64,000 nucleotides of DNA from an uncultured Prevotella sp. (GCA_947177775.1 CAMWVS010000004.1:27229-91228); one strand, 5' to 3'. Counted from the first letter of the stretch, positions 55,511 to 63,938 are shown. Notes: a model not told the origin generated them from the letters alone. Numbers and translations: made by a program.

Positions 55511-56818
55511 TCAGCGCTTGTCCGTCGTTGAGGCTTCGACGGCGCGTCCGAGGCCTCCCATCTGGTTGGCAGCGCGGACGGCCCAGCGGTCGGAGGGTGT
55601 GTTGTCCTTCAGGCGGAAAGACGTCTTGGTGGTGAAGTCTATGACCTTTCCGTTGCGGCAGATGGCGTAGAGCAGGGCGTCGGGAGAGCCTTTCCACGTC
55701 AGTTTTTTCTTGTTGATGCGGACGTCGGCGGGTGCTGTCGCTTCGCGGGCGAGTTCCTCCGGATGCCAGTCGCCCATGACGTTGGCGAGAGTGTATTCTG
55801 CCGCTTCGCTGTCGGTGAGAACCGGATGGTTGGGGTGTTCGTTGCCCTCCTTGTCGACATACATGGCGCGGCGGCCGCTGAGGTCGAGCATTTCGCCCGT
55901 GGTCAGGTGTGTCCGGTATTCGGTGAACAGAGCCGGCCAGCCACCGCTCATGTCCGCCCATCCGTTGTAGCCGCGTTTGTCGCGCGTGATGGGGCTGCGG
56001 TCGACCTGCGTGTCAATCCATACGGCGCGCGGAGTGCCCTTGCCCCATGGTCGACCGAGATAGTAGGTGACGTCGGGCGTTTCGTTTTTGATGTGGCATG
56101 AGAGCATTACGTATCCGTAGCGGCGCGCCACCGAGGGCACGGCGAGATAGCCGCCGCGGCCGCATTGCTGGAATGTCACTCCATCATATACGACGTCGCC
56201 CTTGCCGCAGATATAGTCCGTGCGTCCGCGGATTATACCGCCGTCGAAATAGAAACGGCCGTTCTGATTGTTGCTCACGTAAGTGTCCTGATATGCCCAG
56301 ATGCAGATGTTCCGGGCGACGGTAAGGTCGGACCGGTCGTGGAGCACGATGTTGCGGCCCGTGTTGTCACCCATTCCGCTGCGCATGGTCAGGTCCTGAA
56401 GATAGGTGCTGTGGCTCTGACGCTCGATGATGAGCACGTCGCCGCGGCCGATGCCCTCCAGCGGATTGGCCCGGCCGAAGCCGTTGTCCCATGTAGGTTC
56501 GGGAACGGTGTTGGTGAGTACGGTCAGGTCGCGGTCCTCACCGACAATCGACGTGCACGGTGCCTTCAGCCAGGAGCGCGGGTCGCCGTATTCCTTGCCG
56601 TCACCGCCGGTCGTCGTGCCTTCTGTGGGTATGGTGTAGTCGCCCTGCATGATGAAGATGCGGTAGCGGCGGGTTGTGTCTTTGCGGCCGTTGGCGGAGT
56701 CGAGCGCCTGGCGGAACGTGCCGTCGCGCGGCACAACGAAGTCGTAGAGCCGCTTTTCCTGTGCGCTGGCGGTCATGCCGAGCACGGCGGCGAAAAACAA
56801 TAGTACTGGTTTCTTCAT
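55511..56818 (-). CDS. Secreted CE8-family pectinesterase
   Basis: The 435-aa protein has a signal peptide (to about ASAQ, residue 20). The right-handed beta-helix carries the pectinesterase sites: WAYQDTYVSN with the acid Asp, GRTDYICGKGDVVYDG with the nucleophile Asp, and YLGRPWGKG with the substrate Arg. It removes methyl esters from pectin. A C-terminal segment (about 350-435) resembles a Big/Fn3-like module. It stands beside a porin but no polygalacturonase or SusCD pair is in view. Confidence 0.92.
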   Translation of the reverse strand: MKKPVLLFFAAVLGMTASAQEKRLYDFVVPRDGTFRQALDSANGRKDTTRRYRIFIMQGDYTIPTEGTTTGGDGKEYGDPRSWLKAPCTSIVGEDRDLTVLTNTVPEPTWDNGFGRANPLEGIGRGDVLIIERQSHSTYLQDLTMRSGMGDNTGRNIVLHDRSDLTVARNICIWAYQDTYVSNNQNGRFYFDGGIIRGRTDYICGKGDVVYDGVTFQQCGRGGYLAVPSVARRYGYVMLSCHIKNETPDVTYYLGRPWGKGTPRAVWIDTQVDRSPITRDKRGYNGWADMSGGWPALFTEYRTHLTTGEMLDLSGRRAMYVDKEGNEHPNHPVLTDSEAAEYTLANVMGDWHPEELAREATAPADVRINKKKLTWKGSPDALLYAICRNGKVIDFTTKTSFRLKDNTPSDRWAVRAANQMGGLGRAVEASTTDKR

Positions 56819-56897
56819 GTCTTTTGATTTTTGTTTCAGTAGTATTTCGGTTCGTTCTCAGTGGCGTCAGGACTGCGCGTAAGAGCGATATGGAAGA

Positions 56898-56905
56898 CAA
56901 AAGTA
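56898..56905 (-). promoter_or_regulatory. Promoter -7 element of the pectinesterase gene
   Basis: TACTTTTG on the minus strand, 79 nt before the ATG. Confidence 0.45.
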
Positions 56906-56986
56906 CGAAAAAACGGCGGAAAGGAAGAAGGAAAAGTGGAGAGAAGTAAGCGAATGTTATCAAATTGAGTGCAATACACGTATATT

Positions 56987-57078
56987 TTCAACGCAAAGAC
57001 CGCAAAGACGCAAAGTTTTATAGCGCGGGAAAAATATCCGGACATAAACTTTGTGGCCTTTGCGGTCTTTGCGTTGAA
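56987..57078 (-). terminator. GCAAAG-type 35-bp hairpin after the LysR gene
   Basis: 56987-57021 (TTCAACGCAAAGACC..) pairs with 57044-57078 (..GGTCTTTGCGTTGAA) with about two mismatches, starting 12 nt after the stop at 57090. Confidence 0.8.
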
Positions 57079-57089
57079 CAGCTCTCCGT

Positions 57090-57995
57090 CTATTTCTCAA
57101 TCCACGCGTTCTGCCGTTCCTTCACGGCGAGCGACTCGTTGAGCATCCGGATGAATTCAAGCATTGATTTCTTGTGATACGTGTCCTTTAGTGTATGGAC
57201 GCAGCCGCTCATCTCGTTGTCAGGAATGTCGAGCGGGATGGCCTTTACGCCCGTCTCGTTGTGGATTGTGGCCTCGGCAAGCACGGAGACGAACTTGCTT
57301 TGGCGTATGAGTTTCAGGAGAATGTTGACTTCGTTCAGCTCGATGCGTATTCGGAACTTGTTGTATGGAGTTATGATATGCTCGAAGGCGTTGCGCGCCT
57401 GAAGGCCTTTTGACGGCAGGGCAAGGTCGTAGTTCTCCAGCTCCGCGATGGTCACGCGGTCGTGGCTGGCCAGTGGATGGCTTGTGCTGACGATGGCCGA
57501 AAGACAGTTCTGGAAGATTATGTGAGACTCGACGCCGTCGATGTGGCGCGTGGGGCGGAAGGCGAGCGCAAAGTCGACCTCGCGTTCGCGGAGCAGTTCC
57601 ATGAGCTCGGTCATGGGCTTATAGAAGATGTTCAGCTTGATTTTGGGGTACATCCGCACGAAGGTGATGAGCGTTTCGGTCAGTATCGGGCTGAACGAAT
57701 AGGTCACGCCGATGTTGAGCGTGCCGGCTGCAAGGCTGTTGAGGTCGCTGATCCGCGTCTTGCAGAGTTCCGCCTCGCACAGTGTCTTTTGGGCGTAGGG
57801 CAGGAGCTCGCGCCCGGCTTCGGTCATGGCTACGCTATGGCTGCTCCTCACGAGCAGCGTGGTTCCGAGTTCGTTTTCGAGCTGTTTCACCTGCTGTGAC
57901 AGCGTGCTTTGGGTTATGCACAGCACTTTGGCCGCCTCTGAGAAGTTGAGCGTCTCGGCCACTTTCACGAAATATCTTAGTTGACGCAATTCCAT
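57090..57995 (-). CDS. LysR-family transcriptional regulator
   Basis: The product is 301 aa from MELRQLRYFVKVAETLNFSE, the standard LysR opening; the open frame continues 73 codons upstream without homology and contains the promoter element, so it is excluded. The HTH is AAKVLCITQSTLSQQVKQLE (about residues 20-40). The C-terminal effector domain (about 90-295) shows NIGVTYSFSPILTETLI. OxyR/CysB-like specifics are not visible. The regulated gene is unknown; the adjacent ThrE-like genes lie just upstream in the same direction. Confidence 0.92.
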   Translation of the reverse strand: MELRQLRYFVKVAETLNFSEAAKVLCITQSTLSQQVKQLENELGTTLLVRSSHSVAMTEAGRELLPYAQKTLCEAELCKTRISDLNSLAAGTLNIGVTYSFSPILTETLITFVRMYPKIKLNIFYKPMTELMELLREREVDFALAFRPTRHIDGVESHIIFQNCLSAIVSTSHPLASHDRVTIAELENYDLALPSKGLQARNAFEHIITPYNKFRIRIELNEVNILLKLIRQSKFVSVLAEATIHNETGVKAIPLDIPDNEMSGCVHTLKDTYHKKSMLEFIRMLNESLAVKERQNAWIEK

Positions 57996-58037
57996 CTTGA
58001 TAAATAGGTGTTGCTGTTCAGGATTGTTACTTGACTG

Positions 58038-58045
58038 CAAAGATA
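58038..58045 (-). promoter_or_regulatory. Promoter -7 element of the LysR gene
   Basis: TATCTTTG on the minus strand, 42 nt before ATG 57995; supports that start. Confidence 0.6.
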
Positions 58046-58057
58046 GCCATTTGGCGG

Positions 58058-58540
58058 CTATCTCGTTGCCTGGAAGGCGATTTTTTTGAATATGAAGATG
58101 GGCAGTGTCGCGCCCGTCACCATGCAGAGGACTATTCCGGTGGCGGTGAGGGCGTTGTTGACGAAGAGATAGAAGTATGTTCCGAACGCCTCCTCGCCCT
58201 CCTGAAGCATGCATGCCGCCAGCGACCCGAACGCCCGGTAGGCATAGATGCCTGGTATCATCGGCAGCAGCGCCGGAAAGAGATAGGCCTCGGCCGGTGT
58301 CTTGGCCATCGGTGCCATGAAGACGGCAAGCGTTCCGATGAGCAGCGAAGCCGGAAAGGTGGCCGCGACGATGTGGATATGGGCTATGTCGCCGTTGATG
58401 AGCATGTATCTGAGCGAGTGGCCGATGGCCGCAATGAGGGCACAGTAGATGTAGGCCCGTCGCGGCGGATTGCTTATCGCCGCAAAACCGATGGCTGCAA
58501 TCGCCGCGAACAATGCGTCCTGAATAGAATTGCTACACAT
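58058..58540 (-). CDS. ThrE-like exporter, C-terminal-half protein (DUF3815 type)
   Basis: The 160-aa membrane protein has four or five helices and the segment FPALLPMIPGIYAYRAFGSL typical of the ThrE_2 family. Together with the larger protein encoded upstream it would make up a split threonine/serine exporter. The gap to that gene is 48 nt. Confidence 0.85.
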   Translation of the reverse strand: MCSNSIQDALFAAIAAIGFAAISNPPRRAYIYCALIAAIGHSLRYMLINGDIAHIHIVAATFPASLLIGTLAVFMAPMAKTPAEAYLFPALLPMIPGIYAYRAFGSLAACMLQEGEEAFGTYFYLFVNNALTATGIVLCMVTGATLPIFIFKKIAFQATR

Positions 58541-58588
58541 TTATATATATATTATAGTTATATTTCTCAGTTTCCTTATTCTCATTGT

Positions 58589-59377
58589 TCAGAACATCCC
58601 CACGTCCATCAGCAGCATTGCACAGCACAGTCCGGCCGAGAGACAGGCTGTCAGCACGAGGGCGTCGGCAAAGCGGCAGATGGCACAGATGTAGTGGCGG
58701 CAGAGCATGTCGCTGAACGAATTGAGGAACGGTATGCCCGGAACGAGATAGAGTACACTCGTTCCGAGAGCCACCCCCGGTGTTGTGCCGATGGCGAACA
58801 GACGCCCCGTAGCACCGAGAACGGCCGAGACGAACGCGCAGGCGATGAACACAATCCGCAGGTCGAGCCCGTGGGAAAGGAGCAGCTGCTTGATGTAATA
58901 GCCTGCCATGGTCGCCGCGGCTACTATCGCCATGGCTGCGGCATCACCGCCGAAGAGACGGCAGAACGAAGCGTTGGCGATGGCGACGAGCAGGAGCACC
59001 GTCCACCGGTTCTGGCTGTCACTGGATGTGATGCTGTCGAAACGGCTGACGGCCTCGTTGAAGCTGATTCTACCGTCGGCCACCTCCCAGCTCAGCTCGC
59101 TCAGCCGGCTGTTCATGTTGAAACTGGTGGGGCAGTGGTGCATCGACGCAATTGACGTGACGGTGTCGGCCGCGCCTTTCTCCCAGACCGAGATATGGAC
59201 GTGGCGGGGCATAATCGTCATGTCGGTCTCCTTGCCGTAGGCCCGGGCCATGCGCGTCACGTTCTTTTCAAGCCTTATGCAAGTGGCGCCGCATCCGAGA
59301 AGCCACGAGCAATAGCGTGAAAGGAAGAAGCACAGTTCCTGCGATGTAGGCAGGCGGTTGTCAGTCTTCGTCGTCAT
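58589..59377 (-). CDS. ThrE-like exporter, N-terminal-half protein (DUF1212 type)
   Basis: The product is 262 aa from MTTKTDNRLPTSQELCFFL; the frame extends further upstream to 59500, but ATG 59377 fits the family and overlaps the end of the small upstream gene. The N-terminal soluble part carries the conserved MPRHVHISVWEKG-like region and SFNEAVSRFDSI. A series of helices from about residue 120 contains VLYLVPGIPFLNSFSD. It likely exports threonine, serine or a related compound. Confidence 0.87.
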   Translation of the reverse strand: MTTKTDNRLPTSQELCFFLSRYCSWLLGCGATCIRLEKNVTRMARAYGKETDMTIMPRHVHISVWEKGAADTVTSIASMHHCPTSFNMNSRLSELSWEVADGRISFNEAVSRFDSITSSDSQNRWTVLLLVAIANASFCRLFGGDAAAMAIVAAATMAGYYIKQLLLSHGLDLRIVFIACAFVSAVLGATGRLFAIGTTPGVALGTSVLYLVPGIPFLNSFSDMLCRHYICAICRFADALVLTACLSAGLCCAMLLMDVGMF

Positions 59378-59552
59378 AGTCGTCACAGTTGACCGGATCT
59401 CCCGGAACGAAAAACTCTTCACGCTCGCTTCCAATCTCCACCAAAGGATGGCGGTTCCGGCGTCCGATGCCTGAGGCAATGAAGAAACGCACCATGACAA
59501 TCACGGTTATCATGCCAACGACGCAGATCCATGTAATTAAAGGATAGTTCAT
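59361..59552 (-). CDS. Small single-helix membrane protein at the head of the ThrE unit
   Basis: The 63-aa protein has one hydrophobic helix (about 5-27, LITWICVVGMITVIVMVRFF) then a basic stretch (GRRNRHP) and a highly acidic tail ending NCDDYDDED. Its stop overlaps the next gene start by 17 nt, indicating translational coupling. I do not recognise a family. An accessory subunit of the exporter is possible. Confidence 0.6.
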   Translation of the reverse strand: MNYPLITWICVVGMITVIVMVRFFIASGIGRRNRHPLVEIGSEREEFFVPGDPVNCDDYDDED

Positions 59553-59754
59553 TTTCTGATGTTTTTAAATTTGCGCTGCAAAGGAACGGAATTTTATGAA
59601 CACATGGGGCCGCCGGTTAGTGAATGTTTCGATAGCAGCTATAAGTCCGGCCGCACGATATGGCGGAAATGTGATTTAAAAGTGGCGCGGGAGTTTCTCC
59701 GTATCATCGTTTTTTCGTCATTCCGCAATGACATTAACTGCAAATATCCGTCAC

Positions 59755-59773
59755 TTGGTAACGATATTACCAA
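59755..59773 (+). promoter_or_regulatory. Operator-like dyad upstream of the esterase gene
   Basis: TTGGTAA-CGATA-TTACCAA, a perfect 7-bp inverted repeat whose right end is 11 bp upstream of the -7 element, over the -33 region. Confidence 0.5.
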
Positions 59774-59783
59774 TAAATATTCG

Positions 59784-59791
59784 TAATTTTG
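59784..59791 (+). promoter_or_regulatory. Promoter -7 element of the esterase gene
   Basis: TAATTTTG, 20 nt before ATG 59812; it excludes the longer frame from 59728. Confidence 0.6.
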
Positions 59792-59811
59792 CAATTACAT
59801 TAACAGCAATT

Positions 59812-60972
59812 ATGGACAGAATGACTACTATCCGACTCTTCCTTGCCGTCGCGGCATTGTTCATGGCGGCCGTTCCGGCATCGGCGCAGAAGCGCGCCAA
59901 TCATGAGTTCTACAAGGATTTTCCCGTCTACGCCGACATGCTTCAGGCGCAGCTGACCTATCCCATGGCGTGGGGCAACAGCAAGACTCGCAACTTCGCG
60001 AAGTGGAAGCGCCAGGCGCGGGAGAAAGTGCTGGAGTGCATGATGACACCTCCGCCGGCGCCCGGGAGCTATGACATGACGGTGCTGGGCGAGGAGCGGC
60101 GCGACGGCTACGTGGCACGCAAGATAGAGTTCAATCTTTCCGCTTTCTACCGCGTGAGGGCCTACGTGCTCATCCCCGACGGCGATGGCCCGTTTCCGGC
60201 CATCAACCTGCTTCACGACCACGGCGCACATCTTTTTATAGGCAAGGAGAAGATGATAAGGCCTTTCGGCGAAGATTCCACGGTGATAAAGGACGCCGAC
60301 GAGTGGCAACCGAAAGTCTACGGCGGACAGTATATGGGTGACTATCTGGCGCGTCAGGGCTACCTCGTCTTCTCCACCGACGCCCCGATGTGGGGCGAGC
60401 GCGGGCGTGCCGAGGGCGTGGACCGCAACAAGTATGACATCATCGCCGGCAACATGATGATGTACGGACGCGACCTCAGTGCCTTCATGACCTACGACGA
60501 CATTGCCTCTACAGAGTTTCTCGCCACGCTGCCCGAAGTGGACAAAGAGCGCATCGGCTGCGCCGGCTGCTCTATGGGAGCCTACCGTGCGTGGATGCTC
60601 TCGGCGCTGTCCGACAGGATAAAGGTAGGGGCGGCCGTGTGCTGGATGGTTACGACCGACGTTCAGATGACGTGGAAGTACGGACGGAAGGAAAACGGAG
60701 GCTTCGCCAACTGCATACCCGCGTTGCGTCAGTATCTCGACTATCCCCACATAGCGAGTCTCGCCTGTCCCAAACCGATGCTTTTCATCAACGGGCGTAC
60801 AGACAAACTCTTCCCCGTGCCGGGCGTAGAGAAGGCCTTCTCCATAATGCGCGGCGTGTGGGACAGCCAGAAGGCCGGCGGCAGTCTTGTCACCGAGATA
60901 TGGGACATGGGACATGAGTGCGGCCCGAAGGCGCAGGAACGCGTGGCCGGGTTCTTTAAAGAAAACCTCTGA
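59812..60972 (+). CDS. Secreted alpha/beta hydrolase (acetyl-xylan-esterase / dienelactone-hydrolase-like)
   Basis: The product is 386 aa from MDRMTTIRLFLAVAAL; a signal peptide ends at PASAQ (about residue 25). The nucleophile elbow is GCAGCSMGAYRAW (Ser near 253), the acid is Asp in INGRTDKLF, and the His is in DMGHECG near the C-terminus. The N-terminal part (YAFPVYADMLQA-like, FKDFPVYADM) matches the Abhydrolase_7/AXE family of Bacteroidetes. It may remove acetyl or other esters from plant glycans. The last codons (FFKENL) are echoed in the repeats that follow. Confidence 0.85.
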   Translation: MDRMTTIRLFLAVAALFMAAVPASAQKRANHEFYKDFPVYADMLQAQLTYPMAWGNSKTRNFAKWKRQAREKVLECMMTPPPAPGSYDMTVLGEERRDGYVARKIEFNLSAFYRVRAYVLIPDGDGPFPAINLLHDHGAHLFIGKEKMIRPFGEDSTVIKDADEWQPKVYGGQYMGDYLARQGYLVFSTDAPMWGERGRAEGVDRNKYDIIAGNMMMYGRDLSAFMTYDDIASTEFLATLPEVDKERIGCAGCSMGAYRAWMLSALSDRIKVGAAVCWMVTTDVQMTWKYGRKENGGFANCIPALRQYLDYPHIASLACPKPMLFINGRTDKLFPVPGVEKAFSIMRGVWDSQKAGGSLVTEIWDMGHECGPKAQERVAGFFKENL

Positions 60973-61097
60973 GGAGATTTCAAATTCCTTCAAAGAAAGT
61001 CTCTTGGAATAGAGACATACGTACAATTCTCTAAAGGAAAGTCTCTTGGAATAAGTATATTCATTTAAGGAAAGTTTCTTGAAATAGCGACATACGG
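60958..61097. repeat. Irregular repeats copied from the esterase 3' end
   Basis: AAAGAAAGTCTCTTGGAATA (from 60992), AAAGGAAAGTCTCTTGGAATA (from about 61033) and AAGGAAAGTTTCTTGAAATA (from about 61068), spaced 42 and 33 nt. The esterase end AAAGAAAACCTCTGA (from about 60958) is the same sequence in frame. Confidence 0.65.
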
Positions 61098-61116
61098 ACT
61101 TCATATACGACAATCA

Positions 61117-61968
61117 ATGATATTAATTGCAGATAGCGGAAGCACAAAGACGGACTGGTGCGTTGTCGACGGCGGCAACGTCATCTGTCGTGTCAGTACA
61201 CAGGGCATCAATCCTTTCCATCAGGACGGACGGACAATATCGGGAATACTCCGTGACGAACTCCTGACGGCGGATGATTGCGTTAGAAACAGTACCGGTA
61301 TAAGCCAAGTGTATTTCTACGGCAGCGGGTGTCGCGAGGAATATGTGCCTATGATGACTGCCGCGCTCGCCGGAGCATTTCCTCATGCAACCCGCGTTGA
61401 GGCCTACAGCGACCTGCTCGGTGCGGCACGTGCCGTCTGCGGGGCGGGGGAGGGCGTGGCCTGCATCCTCGGCACCGGCGCAAACTCATGTCTTTACGAC
61501 GGACGCCATATCGTGATGAACACTCCGCCGCTTGGCTACATTCTCGGCGACGAGGGCAGCGGTGCCGTGCTTGGCCGCCTTTTCGTCAACGCAATGTATA
61601 AAGGCAGTCTGCCCGCCGCCGTGTTGTCGGACTTTGAGCGTGAAACCGGTTTGACTATGGCCGATGTCATCCGTCGCGTCTATCGCGAGCCGCTGGCCAA
61701 CCGTTTTCTCGCCTCGTTCGCTCCGTTCATCCACCGCCATCTCTCCATGCCCGCCGTCCGTACCATCGTCGTCGACAATTTCCGTCAGTTCTTCCGCCGC
61801 AACGTCGTGCAGTACGGCCGCCCCGACCTTCCCGTCGGTGCCGTGGGCAGCATCGCCTGCCATTTCTCCGCCGAGCTTTCCGAAGCCGCCCGCGCCGAGG
61901 GTTTCACGATGGGACGCGTGATAAAAAGTCCGATGGCGGGGCTTTGGGAGTATCATGCGCGTGAATGA
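61117..61968 (+). CDS. BadF/BadG-type ATPase, probable N-acetylglucosamine kinase
   Basis: The 283-aa protein begins MILIADSGSTKTDWCVVDGG, the phosphate-1 motif of the ASKHA fold. ACILGTGANSCLYDG is phosphate-2, and the LGYILGDEGSGAVLGR segment is characteristic of eukaryote-like GlcNAc kinases and their Bacteroidetes relatives. It should phosphorylate an amino sugar, but GlcNAc versus other substrates is not settled. The C-terminus VGAVGSIACHFSAEL carries the adenosine motif. Confidence 0.88.
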   Translation: MILIADSGSTKTDWCVVDGGNVICRVSTQGINPFHQDGRTISGILRDELLTADDCVRNSTGISQVYFYGSGCREEYVPMMTAALAGAFPHATRVEAYSDLLGAARAVCGAGEGVACILGTGANSCLYDGRHIVMNTPPLGYILGDEGSGAVLGRLFVNAMYKGSLPAAVLSDFERETGLTMADVIRRVYREPLANRFLASFAPFIHRHLSMPAVRTIVVDNFRQFFRRNVVQYGRPDLPVGAVGSIACHFSAELSEAARAEGFTMGRVIKSPMAGLWEYHARE

Positions 61969-62023
61969 AATAATCTTAGTATATAGAATTATTCCTTTAT
62001 TACAGCAATATTATATGCAAGAA

Positions 62024-62084
62024 AAACGGCAAAGGTACGGAATGAATAATTGGTATTGTCATTCATTCTGCACCTTTGCCGTTT
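62024..62084 (-). terminator. Terminator of the DUF2059-like gene
   Basis: AAACGGCAAAGGT (62024-) pairs with ACCTTTGCCGTTT (-62084), with an inner GAATGA/TCATTC stem. Confidence 0.75.
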
Positions 62085-62107
62085 CAGGCATTATGATGTA
62101 CTGAATC

Positions 62108-62956
62108 CTATTTCTTCAGTTCCACATCCTGTGTCTTAAGCCATTGCTTGTAAGATTCAGAAAACTCCAGTATCGTTTGTACAGAACCGCTAATCAAGCT
62201 TTGCGTATCAATAGAATATGATGGCAGGGCGCTGAGTTTTTTGCTGAATTCAATATCCTGATCAGTGATAGTTCCGTAGGCACTGTTGGCTGCAACCACG
62301 ACATAGTATTTCTTTATGTAGTCCATCACGGCCAGTATATTGTTCTTCTCAACCTGAGATTCGCTCATCATGGCGCTCATTTCAAGAGTCTTTAGTGTGG
62401 CATCTATACCTTTCTTCATCGAACTGTTCTCATAGAAGACATCGAATCTCTTGGCGAAATCTTTGGGACAAGTATATTCCACCGGCTTCAGTTTACTGGG
62501 ATTTTCCGTTACATCATCTCCCATAAATTTATCCATCTCTGCTTCCATTTTCGTTTCCATGACCTTGGTATGCTTGATGTACGTCTGACCTTCCTCGCTT
62601 TTCATTGTCTCCGTGATTTTGCGGATGTCTTCGATGGAGAGCTGGTCTTTCAGCATGTTGACAAGCATTGGGCGCAATAGCTTCTGTTCGGCGTTTTCCT
62701 TGATGTATTTTTCAGCCAGCATTTTGCCTTTCCCTTTGCTTGATGGTGCAAGGAGCTCTTCGTTGATGGCGTTAAGGAACTGCGGTAAGTGTTCTGTCGC
62801 CTGGCTGATTCCTTCGTCCTCGTGCGTTACGGCCATGAGTTCCATTACGGCGTCACCGTAATTGTCGTTACTCTGTGCTTTTGCGCACACGCATAAAGTG
62901 AAAAGTGCAACAATGGTCATTGTGCAGCATTTCGAAACAAAATTGATACGTTTCAT
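62108..62956 (-). CDS. Secreted DUF2059-like protein
   Basis: The 282-aa protein has a signal peptide to about CAKAQ (residue 27), then an all-helical exported region. Segments such as LEKYIKEN-like AEKYIKENAEQKLLRPML and MKSEEGQTYIKH resemble DUF2059 proteins. A second similar half (about 165-275) follows YTCPKDFAKRFDVFYENS. The function is unknown. It is a single gene with its own promoter-like site. Confidence 0.75.
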   Translation of the reverse strand: MKRINFVSKCCTMTIVALFTLCVCAKAQSNDNYGDAVMELMAVTHEDEGISQATEHLPQFLNAINEELLAPSSKGKGKMLAEKYIKENAEQKLLRPMLVNMLKDQLSIEDIRKITETMKSEEGQTYIKHTKVMETKMEAEMDKFMGDDVTENPSKLKPVEYTCPKDFAKRFDVFYENSSMKKGIDATLKTLEMSAMMSESQVEKNNILAVMDYIKKYYVVVAANSAYGTITDQDIEFSKKLSALPSYSIDTQSLISGSVQTILEFSESYKQWLKTQDVELKK

Positions 62957-62995
62957 TGTTCTCGTAATTTTAAATTTAATTTAAGTTTATCACTG

Positions 62996-63003
62996 CAAAG
63001 TTA
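62996..63003 (-). promoter_or_regulatory. Promoter -7 element of the DUF2059-like gene
   Basis: TAACTTTG on the minus strand, 39 nt before the ATG. Confidence 0.55.
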
Positions 63004-63183
63004 TATAATTTAGAACAGAATATAGTCGGATGCCTATAAAAAAATAATCGGGGCATTAAAATAAATCCTTAAAGTATCGCGAGAATGGAAGCGTTGAAAT
63101 CACCAGCAAAGGACGTTTAAGGTCAGAAAGGGATGTCCGGTCTGTGCCCTTGTACAAGTATTTATCAGCAAAAGAAGTTTGCC

Positions 63184-63300
63184 GGAAATGTTACACGGCC
63201 CGTGTAATGGTGTTACGTGGGCCGCGTAACGTTGTTACAAGGGCCGTGTAACACTGTTACATGAGCCGTGTAACACTGTTACATGAGCCGTGTAGCAACG
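63184..63300. repeat. 22-bp-period dyad array, GTAAC type, copy 2
   Basis: Units start at 63198, 63220, 63242, 63264 and 63286 (partial), preceded by a half unit; the best unit is GGCCGTGTAACACTGTTACA plus TG. It is the same unit as at 43801-43908. It lies in the 550-bp gap between the DUF2059-like and DUF6078-like genes. Confidence 0.9.
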
Positions 63301-63418
63301 GCGATTTTTTGATGCGGTATCATCCAAAATCTCTACTCAATGGAGAGTATCTTAAGAAATTCTTCAAAGTGACATGATTATGTTTTGAGAGTAGCATCTT
63401 GTTCGTGAAAAGAGTTGT

Positions 63419-63479
63419 AATTAAAAGAACCGGTTCATCAGGAACGACGTAGCTTCCAGATGAACCGGTTCTTTTGATT
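63419..63479 (-). terminator. Terminator of the DUF6078-like gene
   Basis: AATTAAAAGAACCGGTTCATC (left arm, 63419-63439) pairs perfectly with 63459-63479, loop 19 nt. Confidence 0.85.
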
Positions 63480-63506
63480 ACATACTAATTCTTATCCAGC
63501 AGTCCG

Positions 63507-63938
63507 TCAGAAGTCATATTGTTTTTCGTATTTGTCGAAGACAACGTCTTCCGGATAACCGTAATCGGCAAAAATATTGCGTATGTATTGCTGCTGGTCG
63601 GGCGTGAGCCCGCGCTTGCCGTGTTTGTAGCTGTAGTACATGCCGTTGTTGCCGAGATAGGTCGTAAGGCGTGTGCGCATCTCGGTGTAGTGTTTGCGGA
63701 GGACTTTGTCGTAGATGTGTTCAAAGCCGTAGGCATACACCATCACTTGCTTCTTCTTGAAATACTTGCACTGCCCGTCTCGGCATGCCGGTGGCAGCAC
63801 GGCTTGTCCCACACAGATGTCGTCCGGTATTTGCCGGCTCACGGCATAGCGTATGCACTCTTCTTTCTTCGGGCATTCGGCGTTGAAGCAAAACAGGTAG
63901 CCCGCACCAATCTTCTTAAAATCAAATTTGTTTTCCAT
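63507..63938 (-). CDS. DUF6078-like Cys-rich protein
   Basis: The product is 143 aa from MENKFDFKKIGAGYLFCFN. An earlier ATG at 63965 has the same MEN start but would lie at the transcription start. Six or seven Cys cluster in the first half: FCFNAECPKKEECIRY, then DDICVG and PPACRDGQCKYFKKK, suggesting a zinc or Fe-S site. The second half (about 85-130) is helical with RKHYTEMRTRLTTYLGNNGM and ends YGYPEDVVFDKYEKQYDF. This type recurs in Prevotella-like genomes and its role is unknown. Confidence 0.75.
   Translation of the reverse strand: MENKFDFKKIGAGYLFCFNAECPKKEECIRYAVSRQIPDDICVGQAVLPPACRDGQCKYFKKKQVMVYAYGFEHIYDKVLRKHYTEMRTRLTTYLGNNGMYYSYKHGKRGLTPDQQQYIRNIFADYGYPEDVVFDKYEKQYDF

Noticed and set aside
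59800..61113. A 437-codon minus-strand open frame across the esterase gene
   Set aside because: The plus-strand frame has a signal peptide, catalytic triad and promoter; the reverse product is low-complexity His/Val/Gly-rich sequence.
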